From NCBI RefSeq assembly GCF_001458215.1, contig NZ_CYTW01000006.1, positions 62,001-126,000 on the forward strand: a stretch of 64,000 nucleotides of DNA, given 5' to 3'. The stretch comes from Shimia thalassica. Its GTDB lineage: Bacteria; Pseudomonadota; Alphaproteobacteria; Rhodobacterales; Rhodobacteraceae. Shown piece by piece: positions 44,070 to 53,666 of this stretch; the stretch's first letter is position 1, and every line of letters starts with the position of its first letter. The notes beneath the pieces are model-generated. The model had not been told where the DNA came from and made no database searches. It worked only from the letters and a program-made list of their open reading frames with translations. The translations under genes and the position numbers were made by a program.

Positions 44070-45638
44070 ATGCCCGTTGCATCTGAATTGCCTATCGATA
44101 CCTCCGCCTCGGCTATGGAAATGGCGGAAGCCATGTTTGGTTCTGGCATCTCTATCGAATCTGCCAGCTATACAGGCGCCGACAGCGCGTCCGGAATTTA
44201 CTCGGATGGCGACACCGTAGCCCCCATACTGACACCTTCGGATACTGGCGTGATCCTGTCAACCGGTCAGGCTGCAGATGTGACGCGCAGCAGTGGCGAC
44301 CCCAACCGTCAATCCAATGAATCGACCAATCATGGCCTTTCAGGTGACAGTGACCTGAATGAAATCGCAGGCGCGCAAACATACGATGCGGCGATTTTCG
44401 AAGCGACATTTGTGCCCGAGGGCAGTGTTCTGACAATGCAGGTGACCTTTTCGTCCGAGGAATACCTCGAGTACGTGAACTCTGGCTTTAACGATGCTGT
44501 GGGTGTTTGGGTGAACGGCGAAAAGGCCGAACTTACTGTTGGCGATGGTGACATTACGATCAACAACATCAATACAACCAGCAACTCAAACCTCTATGTC
44601 GACAACCCTGCAGACAACGAAGTTGCCAATACCGAGATGGACGGCTTCACGGTCACGATGACATTGAAGGCAAATGTCATCCCGGATGAAGAAAACACCA
44701 TCAAAATCGCAATCGCGGATGGTGGGGACTCTGTATACGACAGTAACTTGATGATTGCCGGCGACTCCATCCAAACCGCTCTTGTTGCCAACGACGACAC
44801 AGTTACGATGTCACCAAATGATTCCGAAACATTTGGCATCTCGGAAAACGATGTCAGCGCGACAGGTGCCACTCTGACGATTACGCACATTGGCGGTCAG
44901 GAAGTGATCGTTGGCGAGCCGATTGTACTCGGAACCGGGGAAACCATCACCGTTAATGCGGACGGAACGGTCACGATCGAAACCGACGGAGATCTCGGAT
45001 CAAATGTCTTTTCATATACCGTCGAAGATTCGGACGGGAACACGGATGTTGGTTTTGTCACCGTCATAACCGCCTGTTTTGTTGCTGGAACAATGATCCT
45101 GACCGTGAACGGAGAGGTTGCTGTCGAAGCGTTGGAAACGGGCGATATGGTCCTGACACGCGACAACGGGTTCCAACCAATTCGTTGGATTGGCTCAAGC
45201 GAATGCGTTGCCAAGGGTAAAGATGCGCCTATCCGGTTTGAGGCCGGCGCACTTGGCCAGCACGAAGTTGTCGAGTTTTCCCAGAATCACCGTGTATTGA
45301 TCAACTCCCCTTCAGCGGGGCTATTGTTCGGGGAAAACGAGGTTCTTGTGAAAGCAAAGGATCTTGTTAACGACAAAACCATTCGGCGGCGTGAAGACAG
45401 TAAGCCTGTGAAATATGTTCACATGCTCTTTGATCGCCATGAAATTGTGCGCGGCAATGGGTTGGATAGCGAAAGCTATCACCCCGGTCGCGAAACACTG
45501 GATGGATTTGATCAGGAAACCCGCAACGAGATTCTCAGATTGATGCCGAACATGGATGCCATGATGGGATACGGGTATGGGCCAACAGCCCGAATTTCAC
45601 TGCGCAAGCACGAAGCAAAGGCATTGCTGCGAAATTGA
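44070..45638 (+). CDS. Choice-of-anchor-L-like domain plus Hint domain protein (second copy)
   Basis: The product (522 aa) is a paralogue of the protein at 40800-42365 along its whole length: AMEMAEAMFGSGISIESASY, SGIYSDGDTVAP, FSSEEYLEYVNSGF, and a beta-rich middle. The Hint domain starts at Cys336 (ACFVAGTM) and has FSQNHR with His407. Catalytic-type residues are thus kept. The similarity is moderate, so the duplication is old. The ATG at 44070 follows GAGG. There is no signal peptide. Confidence 0.82.
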   Translation: MPVASELPIDTSASAMEMAEAMFGSGISIESASYTGADSASGIYSDGDTVAPILTPSDTGVILSTGQAADVTRSSGDPNRQSNESTNHGLSGDSDLNEIAGAQTYDAAIFEATFVPEGSVLTMQVTFSSEEYLEYVNSGFNDAVGVWVNGEKAELTVGDGDITINNINTTSNSNLYVDNPADNEVANTEMDGFTVTMTLKANVIPDEENTIKIAIADGGDSVYDSNLMIAGDSIQTALVANDDTVTMSPNDSETFGISENDVSATGATLTITHIGGQEVIVGEPIVLGTGETITVNADGTVTIETDGDLGSNVFSYTVEDSDGNTDVGFVTVITACFVAGTMILTVNGEVAVEALETGDMVLTRDNGFQPIRWIGSSECVAKGKDAPIRFEAGALGQHEVVEFSQNHRVLINSPSAGLLFGENEVLVKAKDLVNDKTIRRREDSKPVKYVHMLFDRHEIVRGNGLDSESYHPGRETLDGFDQETRNEILRLMPNMDAMMGYGYGPTARISLRKHEAKALLRN

Positions 45639-45747
45639 CGTAAGGGAAGCTGGCGATTGATGGCAATGCAGTCATTGCGTCACGTTGACCCTCCGGCCGT
45701 TAACTATCATGTTGCCCTATCCGATCAAAGGAATGGGGTTTTGATTG

Positions 45748-46824
45748 ATGAATCTGATAAAGGCAGCAGCATTCGCGCTTTTGTCGCTCCTGTTTGTTGC
45801 GCCGGTCGCACAGTCACAAACGACAGGCGATCTTGAGTTTACAACGGTGCATCGCCCACCCTTCTCAATCCTTGAGGACACCGGTCAAAGTGGGTTCAGC
45901 ATTGATCTTATGCGAGAAATCGCAACCCGGCTTGATGTGGAAATCACCTTCACGCAGGCTGACGATTTTACGATGATGCTGGAAAGCGTGCGTTCGGGTC
46001 AAACCGATGGTGCTGTGGCCAATATTTCGATCACGGCTGCACGCGAGTCCGAGATGGATTTCTCTCTGCCCATTTTCGCAAGTGGCCTGCAAATTCTCTT
46101 GCCCGAGGAAGAAAGCACGTTTCAACAGATTGGTGTCTTGATGACACGCGAAATTCTGTTGCTTGGTTTGCTGGCTTTGGGCCTGCTGTTCGGTGGCGGG
46201 ATGTTGATGTGGGTGTTCGAGCGGCGTCATCAACCGTATTTTGATCGTCCGGCCGGGGACGCGATGTTCCCTTCGTTCTGGTGGGCGTTGAACCTGGTTG
46301 TGAACGGCGGATTTGAGGAACGAATGCCGATGTCGCGCTTGGGGCGGGTCTTTGCCGTGCTTCTTGTGATTTCGAGCCTGTTTGTCGTTTCCGTCTTTGT
46401 GGCGACAATTACCGCAGCTGTAACCGTCGATGCCTTGCAGTCCAACGTACAATCCATTTCGGATCTCGAGCACCGGCGTGTTGCAGCGGTTGCCGGATCG
46501 ACCAGCGCAGATTTCCTTGGCTCTTTGCAAGTCGGGCACGAAGCGTTCGACGATCCGCAGGGAATGCTGAAAGCCTTTGATGAGGGGAGTGTGGATGCGG
46601 TGGTCTTTGATGGACCGATCCTTGCCTATTACGCAAATGGGGCGGGGGCCGGAAAATCACGACTCATAGACCGCGTCTATCGGCCAGAGGACTATGGGAT
46701 CGCGCTTCCAAGCGACAGCAGCTTGCGAGAACCTATCAACAGGGCTTTGCTGGAACTGCTCGAAGACGGAACTTATGACGCCATCTTGCAAAAGTGGTTT
46801 GGCTCAAACTTCCGCAGAAACTGA
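45748..46824 (+). CDS. Bacterial ionotropic-receptor-like protein (SBP_bac_3 domain with inserted pore)
   Basis: The product (358 aa) has a signal peptide (about 1-23), then lobe 1 of an amino-acid binding domain with ITAARESEMDFS. Arg99 is the likely ligand carboxylate contact. Two membrane helices with a pore loop interrupt the domain: helix at 135-157, re-entrant MFPSFWWALNLV (173-184), and helix at 200-226 ending in FVATITAAVTV. Lobe 2 follows (about 237-350), with Asp288 in VVFDGP. The layout equals bacterial glutamate-receptor channels. The filter region is VNGGFEER, not the potassium TVGYG, so ion choice is unknown. ATG 45748 was chosen over the TTG before it. Confidence 0.82.
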   Translation: MNLIKAAAFALLSLLFVAPVAQSQTTGDLEFTTVHRPPFSILEDTGQSGFSIDLMREIATRLDVEITFTQADDFTMMLESVRSGQTDGAVANISITAARESEMDFSLPIFASGLQILLPEEESTFQQIGVLMTREILLLGLLALGLLFGGGMLMWVFERRHQPYFDRPAGDAMFPSFWWALNLVVNGGFEERMPMSRLGRVFAVLLVISSLFVVSVFVATITAAVTVDALQSNVQSISDLEHRRVAAVAGSTSADFLGSLQVGHEAFDDPQGMLKAFDEGSVDAVVFDGPILAYYANGAGAGKSRLIDRVYRPEDYGIALPSDSSLREPINRALLELLEDGTYDAILQKWFGSNFRRN

Positions 46825-46831
46825 CGCACAA

Positions 46832-46870
46832 AAAAAGGGCCGAACGAGGTAAACGCGTTCGGCCCTTTTT
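46832..46870. terminator. Bidirectional terminator between receptor gene and dapD
   Basis: GGGCCGAACG (46837-46846) pairs with CGTTCGGCCC (46856-46865), flanked by A-run and T-run on both sides to give a 15-bp stem. It lies between convergent genes and can work in both directions. Confidence 0.9.
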
Positions 46871-46890
46871 GATTTGATATCTATGCGAAC

Positions 46891-47718
46891 TTAGTCGCGC
46901 AGCAGATCGTTGATCGACGTCTTGGAGCGTGTTTGCGCATCAACACGCTTTACGATGACGGCGCAGTACAGGTTAACGCCATTCTTGGACGGCATCGAAC
47001 CGGCGACAACAACCGATCCCGAAGGAACTTCGCCGTACATCACTTCACCGGTCTCACGGTCGACGATCTTGGTGGACTGGCCGATGAATACACCCATGCC
47101 AAGGACAGATCCTTCGCGCACGATGCAACCTTCGACGACTTCAGAGCGGGCCCCGATAAAGCAGTTGTCTTCGATGATGGTCGGGCCAGCCTGCATGGGT
47201 TCCAGCACGCCACCGATACCAACACCACCGGACAGGTGAACGTTTTTGCCGATCTGTGCACAGGATCCGACGGTTGCCCAGGTGTCGACCATTGTGCCGG
47301 TGTCGACATAGGCGCCAAGGTTCACGAAGGATGGCATCAAAACAACGCCAGGCGCGACGTATGCTGATTTGCGGACAACACAGTTCGGAACGGCACGGAA
47401 ACCGGCCTCTTTCCATTCATGATCGCCCCAGCCTTTGAACTTGCTGTCAACCTTGTCCCACCAGCCGCTGCCTTGGGGGCCGCCATCCTGATGTTCCATA
47501 TCCTTGATGCGGAAACCAAGAAGAACGGCCTTTTTTGCCCATTGGTTTACGTGCCAATCGCCGCTGTCCTGCTTCTCAGCAACACGCAATTTGCCCGAAT
47601 CCAGCGCGTTCAGGGTGTCTTCAATGGCTTCACGGGTTTCACCACCAGTTGTTGGGGTGATGGTATCGCGTGCTTCCCACGCGGCCTCGATGGCTTGTTC
47701 CAGTTGGGCGTTCGACAT
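46891..47718 (-). CDS. dapD: Tetrahydrodipicolinate N-succinyltransferase DapD
   Basis: The product (275 aa, usual length) makes N-succinyl-2-amino-6-oxopimelate in the succinylase route to diaminopimelate. A helical N-terminal domain is followed by a left-handed beta-helix with hexapeptide repeats (for example [20 protein letters not shown]). The ATG at 47718 behind CGGAAA gives [21 protein letters not shown] at 47739 is in frame but unlikely. dapE is 6 kb away, so the pathway is split. Confidence 0.95.
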   Translation of the reverse strand: MSNAQLEQAIEAAWEARDTITPTTGGETREAIEDTLNALDSGKLRVAEKQDSGDWHVNQWAKKAVLLGFRIKDMEHQDGGPQGSGWWDKVDSKFKGWGDHEWKEAGFRAVPNCVVRKSAYVAPGVVLMPSFVNLGAYVDTGTMVDTWATVGSCAQIGKNVHLSGGVGIGGVLEPMQAGPTIIEDNCFIGARSEVVEGCIVREGSVLGMGVFIGQSTKIVDRETGEVMYGEVPSGSVVVAGSMPSKNGVNLYCAVIVKRVDAQTRSKTSINDLLRD

Positions 47719-47895
47719 GTTTTCCGACTCCACAGTCACAGTATTTCAAGTTGTGTAGCGGTATAGGGGCCTGTGGAGAAGTTCGCAATGCGACGAGTCG
47801 AATTGATGAAACGGCAGGGTCACTCTGGTGTCACTGGTCTTAGGGCATGTTCTTGGTTACCTCTTGAACAGACGAGTGAACAAAAAGGTATCCTG

Positions 47896-48732
47896 ATGGA
47901 ACATAATCCCCGCCTAAGCCCGCTTCCAAGCGCGCATACAGATGCCGACACGGCAAGCCATGTGCCGGATACACCACAGACAAGGTCACCGGCCTATCGG
48001 TTGGCCTATGCGGATCAGGATTTTTTGTGTCGGGACGAAATGCGTTCAGTCCGTCTTCAGCTTGAGTTGCACAAACCGCAGCTCGAATTGATGGAAGAGG
48101 GGATTGAAGGCACAATCGTGATGTTTGGCGGGGCCCGCATCCCCGCTCCGGTACATAAAGATGCTGCGCGGACGAAAACGCTTGCGGATTTGTCGCGGTT
48201 TTATGACGAAGCCCGCGAGTTCGCGCGGCTTATGACGTTACGAAGTGATGGCCGTACCAACGTGATTGTCACTGGTGGCGGGCCCGGTGTCATGGAGGCT
48301 GGAAATCGCGGCGCAGTTGACGCCGGAGGCAAGTCGATCGGCCTCAATATCGTATTGCCACATGAGCAGGCGCCAAACGAATACGTCACACCCGAACTGT
48401 GTTTCAATTTCCACTATTTTGCGATCCGCAAGATGCACTTTTTGATGCGGGCGCAGGCGATTTGCGTCTTTCCCGGTGGGTTTGGCACCCTGGACGAGAT
48501 GTTTGAATCTCTGACCTTGATACAAACCGGACGGATGGAATGTGTACCCTTCCTGCTTTTCGGCAAGGAGTTCTGGGAAGACATTATCAACTGGGAGGCG
48601 CTGGCAGATGCCGGCACCATTTCGGAAGATGACCTGAAACTGTTCCGTTTTGTCGAGACCGCAGAAGAAGCGATCGAAGTCATCGACACATGGGGGGATT
48701 GTTCCCCAAGGGACGTTATTCCGGGTCGTTGA
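47896..48732 (+). CDS. LOG-family Rossmann-fold protein (TIGR00730-type)
   Basis: The product (278 aa) belongs to the LOG/lysine-decarboxylase-like fold. The motif PGGFGTLDEM is the hallmark, together with VTGGGPGVMEAGNRGA. Known members cleave nucleotide 5'-monophosphates to free cytokinin-like bases; others have no tested role. The first 60 residues are less conserved. The ATG at 47896 follows AAAGG; an in-frame start at 47773 is less likely. No partner gene suggests a substrate. Confidence 0.88.
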   Translation: MEHNPRLSPLPSAHTDADTASHVPDTPQTRSPAYRLAYADQDFLCRDEMRSVRLQLELHKPQLELMEEGIEGTIVMFGGARIPAPVHKDAARTKTLADLSRFYDEAREFARLMTLRSDGRTNVIVTGGGPGVMEAGNRGAVDAGGKSIGLNIVLPHEQAPNEYVTPELCFNFHYFAIRKMHFLMRAQAICVFPGGFGTLDEMFESLTLIQTGRMECVPFLLFGKEFWEDIINWEALADAGTISEDDLKLFRFVETAEEAIEVIDTWGDCSPRDVIPGR

Positions 48733-48737
48733 CCGGA

Positions 48738-48947
48738 TCAGTGGATGTGTACGGGCAAAACTCCAAGCTCAACACCTTGGGGCAATTTGGTCACGACCTG
48801 TGCGCCCTGCACATCTTTGATCGCATAGCCGTATCCAGCCAAACGAAACTTCCATTCACGGGCGCTCAACGCTTTTGAGCGCTCGCGGGTAATCAGGTTC
48901 AAGATCGGGGTTTCGATAACCAAGCCGCCAATATCTGCATGTGCCAT
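48738..48947 (-). CDS. Small conserved-looking hypothetical protein
   Basis: The product (69 aa) is not recognised. It has a plausible compact composition with LNLITRERSKALSAREWKF and a C-terminal PQGVELGVLPVHIH. It ends convergently, 5 bases from the LOG gene stop. It may be a small DNA- or membrane-associated protein; there is no signal peptide or Cys. The gene is believed real because the reading frame fills the gap and the amino acid use looks natural. Confidence 0.55.
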   Translation of the reverse strand: MAHADIGGLVIETPILNLITRERSKALSAREWKFRLAGYGYAIKDVQGAQVVTKLPQGVELGVLPVHIH

Positions 48948-49026
48948 TTTGTAATTCCTACTCAGGATGATTGTTTACAAAATGGAAACTGACTGTTGAT
49001 CGGGGCTGAATTGTACCGGAATTGTG

Positions 49027-49060
49027 AAAAATTCGGGGCAGATGGTGTTTTGCCCCGAAC
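49027..49060 (-). terminator. Terminator downstream of the holin-like gene
   Basis: TTCGGGGCA (49032-49040) pairs with TGCCCCGAA (49051-49059), loop 10 bases. On the - strand the stem is followed by a run of T. It is 20 bases after the stop of the 49080-49463 gene. Confidence 0.8.
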
Positions 49061-49079
49061 GTATGATCCTCCAGAGGAT

Positions 49080-49463
49080 CTATTTCTTGGGTTCGCGCAG
49101 TTCCTTGAACAGGAACATCGGGATCAGGATACCCGCCGCCAAAGCCCCCAACCAGACCAGCAAGGTTGACGCCAGAAGGTTGGCGATGCCGCCAATGGTA
49201 AAGCCGGAAATCAGAATTTCGGTTACAATCAGGCCGACAAACGTCGTGACCAAAGCAATGCCGCCCTTCAGGGCAGGCACCTTCTTTTCGGACAGATTGT
49301 TGATAAGGGGCGAGGCGATCACCTCGATCACGGTAAAGATCACAGCGACAATAACAAACGACAATGCATCGATGGAAAAACCGTCGAGCAACAGAGCGGC
49401 CAGAAGAAGACCAACGGCATTGCCAAGCAGATGAGCGGCAATGGACATAATATGACGTGACAC
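49080..49463 (-). CDS. Small four-helix membrane protein (holin superfamily IV-like)
   Basis: The product (127 aa) has about four membrane helices with a short basic C-terminus (FKELREPKK). The pattern resembles the mycobacterial-type 4-TM holin superfamily (PF04020), a family found in many non-phage genomes. No phage genes are near, so a lysis role is not supported. It stands alone on the - strand with its own terminator, 86 bases from rlmN. Confidence 0.65.
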   Translation of the reverse strand: MSRHIMSIAAHLLGNAVGLLLAALLLDGFSIDALSFVIVAVIFTVIEVIASPLINNLSEKKVPALKGGIALVTTFVGLIVTEILISGFTIGGIANLLASTLLVWLGALAAGILIPMFLFKELREPKK

Positions 49464-49549
49464 GGATTTACCCTCGCAGAATTCAATTGATTTCTGGCTA
49501 GGTTAGCGCAAATCCGGAAATGTTCACGCCCTTTTTGCGTCCAAGTGCT

Positions 49550-50746
49550 TTAGGGCGTGGCGATACCGGCCTCGGCTTCGATTTGCTTACGAGACTTGCG
49601 CGCGCGCTCGGTGGCGGACTTGAGCTGGCCACAGGCGGCCATGATATCTTCTCCACGTGGTTTGCGGATCGGGGAAGAATACCCCGCATTGAAGATAATA
49701 TTGGAAAACGCGTGAATTCGGTTGTTCGAACTGCGTTTGTAAGGTGCGCCGGGCCATTCGTTGAAAGGGATCAAGTTGATCTTGGCCGGAATTTTGTAGG
49801 TTTTGATCAGCTCGATCAGGCGATGTGCATCCTCATCCGAGTCATTTACGCCGTTCAGCATGACGTACTCGAATGTAATGCGTTCGGAATTCGAAACCTT
49901 GGGATATTTGGCAAGCGCATCCAGCAGCGTTTCAATATTCCAACGCTTGTTGATCGGAACCAGCATGTCCCGCGTTTCATCCGTTGTCGCGTGGAATGAC
50001 ACAGCCAGCAAACAGCCGATTTCTTCTGCGGTACGTGCGATTTCTGGAACGACACCGGATGTGGACAGGGTAATCCGGCGGCGGCTTAGGGAAATGCCCT
50101 CGGGGTCCATAGCGATTTTCATCGCATCCCGCACGTTATCGAAATTATACAAAGGCTCGCCCATGCCCATCAGCACAATGTTGGACAGCAGACGCGCATC
50201 ATTCGATGTTTTGGTGCCGGGTACAGGCCACTCATCCAAGTCGTCACGTGCCATCATAACTTGGCCAACGATTTCTGCGGCGGTCAGGTTCCGAACAAGC
50301 TTTTGCGTGCCGGTGTGACAGAAGGAACACGTCAACGTGCACCCAACTTGCGAAGAGATGCACAGCGTGCCGCGATCTACTTCTGGGATATAAACGACTT
50401 CAACTTCGTGGCCACCAGCGATCCGGACCAGATATTTGCGTGTGCCATCGGTGGACACCAGTTTGCTCACCACCTCTGGTATTTCGATGGTGAACTTCTC
50501 GGCCAATTCCTCGCGATAGGATTTGGAGAGGTTGGTCATATCCGCGAAATCGCGTTTGCCCCATTGATAGATCCACTGCCAAATCTGGCCAACGCGCATC
50601 TTTGCCTGCTTTTCAGGTGTGCCGTTTGCGATCAAAGCGTCACGCAAGGCGTCACGGGTCAATCCAACAAGATTGATCTTGTCGCCTTCAGGCAGCTTGC
50701 GCGGGATCGTTTTTACATCCTGCGTAATGGGGGCGCTGGCGGTCAT
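49550..50746 (-). CDS. rlmN: 23S rRNA/tRNA adenine-C2 methyltransferase RlmN
   Basis: The product (398 aa) is a radical-SAM enzyme that methylates A2503 of 23S rRNA and A37 of some tRNAs. The iron-sulfur motif is C136-xxx-C140-xx-C143 in [12 protein letters not shown]. The catalytic Cys is probably the one in [10 protein letters not shown] near residue 374. Length matches the family. A 71-base gap separates it from the fourth Hint gene, which runs the same way. Confidence 0.96.
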   Translation of the reverse strand: MTASAPITQDVKTIPRKLPEGDKINLVGLTRDALRDALIANGTPEKQAKMRVGQIWQWIYQWGKRDFADMTNLSKSYREELAEKFTIEIPEVVSKLVSTDGTRKYLVRIAGGHEVEVVYIPEVDRGTLCISSQVGCTLTCSFCHTGTQKLVRNLTAAEIVGQVMMARDDLDEWPVPGTKTSNDARLLSNIVLMGMGEPLYNFDNVRDAMKIAMDPEGISLSRRRITLSTSGVVPEIARTAEEIGCLLAVSFHATTDETRDMLVPINKRWNIETLLDALAKYPKVSNSERITFEYVMLNGVNDSDEDAHRLIELIKTYKIPAKINLIPFNEWPGAPYKRSSNNRIHAFSNIIFNAGYSSPIRKPRGEDIMAACGQLKSATERARKSRKQIEAEAGIATP

Positions 50747-50817
50747 TGGGTTTGTCCTGTTTCGAAATCAGACGCGTCAGATACACCATTTGGTCGCGAA
50801 AGCAAACAAAACAAGGC

Positions 50818-51822
50818 TTATGCCGCCGATTTGGCACTCAGGGCGATAGGAACCTCAAAGCGTTTCAGGCATCTTCTTGCCGTATTTCCCTGACTCGCGA
50901 GTTTGATAAGGTCCGGGAACATACGCAGGATTTCATCACGCGTTTCATGTTCAAACTGGTCAAAGGTCTCTTCCGCGGCGTGAAAGCTTTCGGTGAGAAG
51001 GCCGTCAGACAGGATGATCTGATGTTTATCCAGCAGAATATGGAAGTATTCGGGGCGCGGCACAAAGCTGACTTGCTTGATGCCTTTCCAGCCCACGAGA
51101 TGTTTGGCGGGGATCAAAACTTCGCGGTCCGAAAAGAACATCTCGAAGCTGGCGTCCTGCATGAAGATCCGGTGATTGGGCGACACGAACAGATCGCGCG
51201 CTGGCACGCCGCGTCCCATTGCGTTGCGAGGAATACAGACAGGGGCATTTGCCTCAAACCCCTCCCCGCGTGCATCTGCGGTGAACGAGCCTATCCAGCG
51301 GATGGGAAAGAACCCTCCGTCACGGACGACCACCATATCGCCGGGACGCAAGTCTTCGACAGAAACCTCGCCACGTTTGGTCGCGATCTTGGTGCCTGAC
51401 AAAAAGCAAGGGATCGTGCCTTCGTTGATGTCGCCTGTTGTCCAGTTTCCGTTTTCGTCGATGTGAACGGATTGGTCGGAATTGTTTCCAGTTGAACCGA
51501 TCTGAGTCGAAGACATGCCCGCCGCGGGACCAGTGGATGGGGAAACAACGCTATCGAACGAGACGAAATCGATAACGACACCGTCCTGTACGAGAGCAAC
51601 AGCACCGTCTTTGTGAACACCCACGTTAAGAGAATAGACATCCTTGCCAAACATGGTGCTTTCATAGACGCCAATAGCGTTGGTCGAGCGAATATTGCCG
51701 TTCGGGTGGTAAACGACGATCTGGATTCCAGACACATCTTCGCCTTCGGCAATCGCGACTTCGATGAAATCGCCATTCGCGCTGCCGCGGTATTTGATCT
51801 CGGTAAACTCAGGTACGGCCAT
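50818..51822 (-). CDS. Lamin-tail-like domain plus Hint domain protein
   Basis: The product (334 aa) starts at ATG 51822, the natural N-terminus MAVPEFTEIKYRGSANGDF; a 21-residue upstream extension is unlikely. Residues 1-110 resemble a lamin-tail domain (IEVAIAEGEDVSGIQIVVYH). The Hint domain begins at Cys139 (PCFLSGTKIATKRGEVSVED) and has VSPNHR with His217. It lacks a signal peptide. It is the fourth Hint protein in the window, about 5 kb from the cluster at 40.8-45.6 kb. The Hint part ends with a family C-terminal stretch TARRCLKRFE. Confidence 0.82.
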   Translation of the reverse strand: MAVPEFTEIKYRGSANGDFIEVAIAEGEDVSGIQIVVYHPNGNIRSTNAIGVYESTMFGKDVYSLNVGVHKDGAVALVQDGVVIDFVSFDSVVSPSTGPAAGMSSTQIGSTGNNSDQSVHIDENGNWTTGDINEGTIPCFLSGTKIATKRGEVSVEDLRPGDMVVVRDGGFFPIRWIGSFTADARGEGFEANAPVCIPRNAMGRGVPARDLFVSPNHRIFMQDASFEMFFSDREVLIPAKHLVGWKGIKQVSFVPRPEYFHILLDKHQIILSDGLLTESFHAAEETFDQFEHETRDEILRMFPDLIKLASQGNTARRCLKRFEVPIALSAKSAA

Positions 51823-51916
51823 GTTCTGCCTCCACGAAAGTGAAACCCGCTCGGTTGATCCGAGCGACTTCCCCCATGGTGGCAATGTGACGGTTAGAGA
51901 CCCTGGCAGGGGTCTA

Positions 51917-51938
51917 CAGCCCGCGATGAAGCGGGCTG
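51917..51938 (-). terminator. Hairpin downstream of the IalB-like gene
   Basis: CAGCCCGC pairs with GCGGGCTG over a 6-base loop. It lies 4 bases after the stop of the 51943-52470 gene. There is no T-run, so it may be only an mRNA end stem. Confidence 0.5.
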
Positions 51939-51942
51939 ATAC

Positions 51943-52470
51943 TTATTTACAGCGCTTTCCGGCGTCTTCGACTGCAGCGGTGAAGCCCAGCAGCGAAAAC
52001 GAGTCGGCGGTTTTTGTGCCTCGTGCGGATCGGGCTGACAATTTGGCGCTCGAACCGCGCTTCATGGCCGCAATGATCTTGGCGTCGTCATCGGGTGATG
52101 CGGGCCAGGCCCATTCGCCTTCTGTTATCAGCACGTGTTTGTTTCCATCAATCTCGAGGTCAACCATCGACCCGCTTGCAAATGGATATCCACCGGTAAA
52201 GCCGACCTGCCCGCTCACGCCGGCGTTAGGACGGTAAAACACCATGAACAGAATATCGCTGCGACGCACCGCAACAACGCGGCCGTCCTTGGTGTTGACG
52301 CTTTCTTTGGCAGTGCTGACAGCCCAGCATTCTTTGGGGTCTTTTGCCTCAAAGACACTCCAGTCGGTCATGGCAGCAACCTGATTGGTGCTGCTTTGTT
52401 GCGCCTGCGCAAGTCCTGCTGTCAGCAGCATCGCTGACGCGGCAAGAATGCTCACGAAACGTGGTCCCAT
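51943..52470 (-). CDS. IalB-like (invasion-associated locus B) periplasmic protein
   Basis: The product (175 aa) has a signal peptide at about 1-23. It then carries the IalB-type features: WSVFEAKDPKECWAVSTAKE, VFYRPNAGVSGQVGFTGGYP and a C-terminal domain with one Cys. IalB of Bartonella is involved in red-cell entry, but the family is widespread in free-living alphaproteobacteria with no known role. The ATG at 52470 follows TTGGAGG; an in-frame start at 52485 is possible. It stands alone. Confidence 0.75.
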   Translation of the reverse strand: MGPRFVSILAASAMLLTAGLAQAQQSSTNQVAAMTDWSVFEAKDPKECWAVSTAKESVNTKDGRVVAVRRSDILFMVFYRPNAGVSGQVGFTGGYPFASGSMVDLEIDGNKHVLITEGEWAWPASPDDDAKIIAAMKRGSSAKLSARSARGTKTADSFSLLGFTAAVEDAGKRCK

Positions 52471-52633
52471 AAGTACAGCCTCCAAGCTGTGGTTGCCTCA
52501 ATTTTCCCATTCCCGTGCTTTTTTATTTTTGCGGGTCGGGCGTTTTCTTCTCGATACAATCATATTAGCCTGATTTAGCCAGTCGGGAAAAGACCCGTTG
52601 GCACAATTTTGCCCATAGACTGAAAGGCTGAAC

Positions 52634-53629
52634 ATGGCGACTGCTGTTCCAATGGTGGAAATTTGGCGTGGACCGTTTCTGGAAAGCATGCATTCTGGCC
52701 ATGCTGTTGTGTGTGACGACACCGGCCAGATTGTAGAGTCCTGGGGCGATCCCGAAGCCGTTGTCCTGCCGAGATCATCCTCTAAAATGCTGCAGGCATT
52801 GCCTTTGTTGGAAAGTGGCGCTGCTGCGGATGCCGGTCTGACCGACGAACAACTTGCTTTGGCCTGTGCGTCGCACAACGGGTCCGAGATTCACTCTGTG
52901 CGCGTGAAGGCATGGCTGGAAGCGCTGGGTAAATCCGACGAAGATTTTCGATGCGGACCGCAAGAACCCCGAGATATCGCGGTGCGCGATGCGCTGATAC
53001 GAGAGGATAAGCCCGTCTGTCGCTATCATAACAATTGTTCCGGTAAACATTCGGGCTTTCTAACGCTTACCAAATATTTGAACGCCGGACCGGATTATGT
53101 GGCGGTCGATCACCCTGTGCAGAAGGCAGTGAAAGCCGCATTCGAAGAGGTCACGCAAGAAGACACGCCCGGCTATGGAATTGACGGGTGTTCGGCCCCG
53201 AACTTTGCCACGACGATGCACGGCATGGCGCGCGCGATGGCCTTTTTTGCGGGTGCAAACCCCGATGGTGGCGCGCGGGAGAGCGCCGCGGCCAAGCTGA
53301 CACGCGCGATGGCGACTTATCCCGAACTGGTTGCCGGAGAAGGGCGGGCCTGTACCGATCTCATGCGGGCGATGGACCACAAAGTGGCCGTGAAAACCGG
53401 CGCCGAAGCCTATTTCATTGCGATTGTGCCTGAGAAAAAGATGGGCGTTGCCGTCAAAATCCTTGATGGCAGCACACGAGGTGCAGAATGTGCGATTGCA
53501 TCCATTCTTGTTCGGTTGGGCGTGTTGGATCCAGCGCATCCTCTTGCGCAGAAATACATCAACGCACCGATTCAAAACTGGGACGGTTTGGTGACCGGAA
53601 GAATGAAACCTGTTGAGGGTTTCATCTGA
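52634..53629 (+). CDS. L-asparaginase II (rhizobial ReAII type)
   Basis: The product (331 aa) hydrolyses asparagine to aspartate and ammonia. It belongs to PF06089, unrelated to the E. coli enzymes. The catalytic-type residues known from Rhizobium etli ReAII line up: Ser48 and Lys51 in RSSSK, Ser80 in CASHN, and Cys135 and Lys138 in NNCSGKHSG. The Cys in DGCSAPNF is the third metal-type ligand. No signal peptide, so cytosolic. A terminator follows at 53667-53692. Confidence 0.92.
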   Translation: MATAVPMVEIWRGPFLESMHSGHAVVCDDTGQIVESWGDPEAVVLPRSSSKMLQALPLLESGAAADAGLTDEQLALACASHNGSEIHSVRVKAWLEALGKSDEDFRCGPQEPRDIAVRDALIREDKPVCRYHNNCSGKHSGFLTLTKYLNAGPDYVAVDHPVQKAVKAAFEEVTQEDTPGYGIDGCSAPNFATTMHGMARAMAFFAGANPDGGARESAAAKLTRAMATYPELVAGEGRACTDLMRAMDHKVAVKTGAEAYFIAIVPEKKMGVAVKILDGSTRGAECAIASILVRLGVLDPAHPLAQKYINAPIQNWDGLVTGRMKPVEGFI

Positions 53630-53666
53630 TAGGATTTTCCAACTTTGTGGTTCAAAACTGTGATCT

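Noticed and set aside
45748-46824. Potassium-selective channel
   Set aside because: The loop lacks the TVGYG filter, so I call only receptor-like topology and do not state ion selectivity.
49080-49463. Prophage remnant suggested by a holin-like protein
   Set aside because: No other phage gene, integrase or attachment site is near. The protein family is common outside phages.
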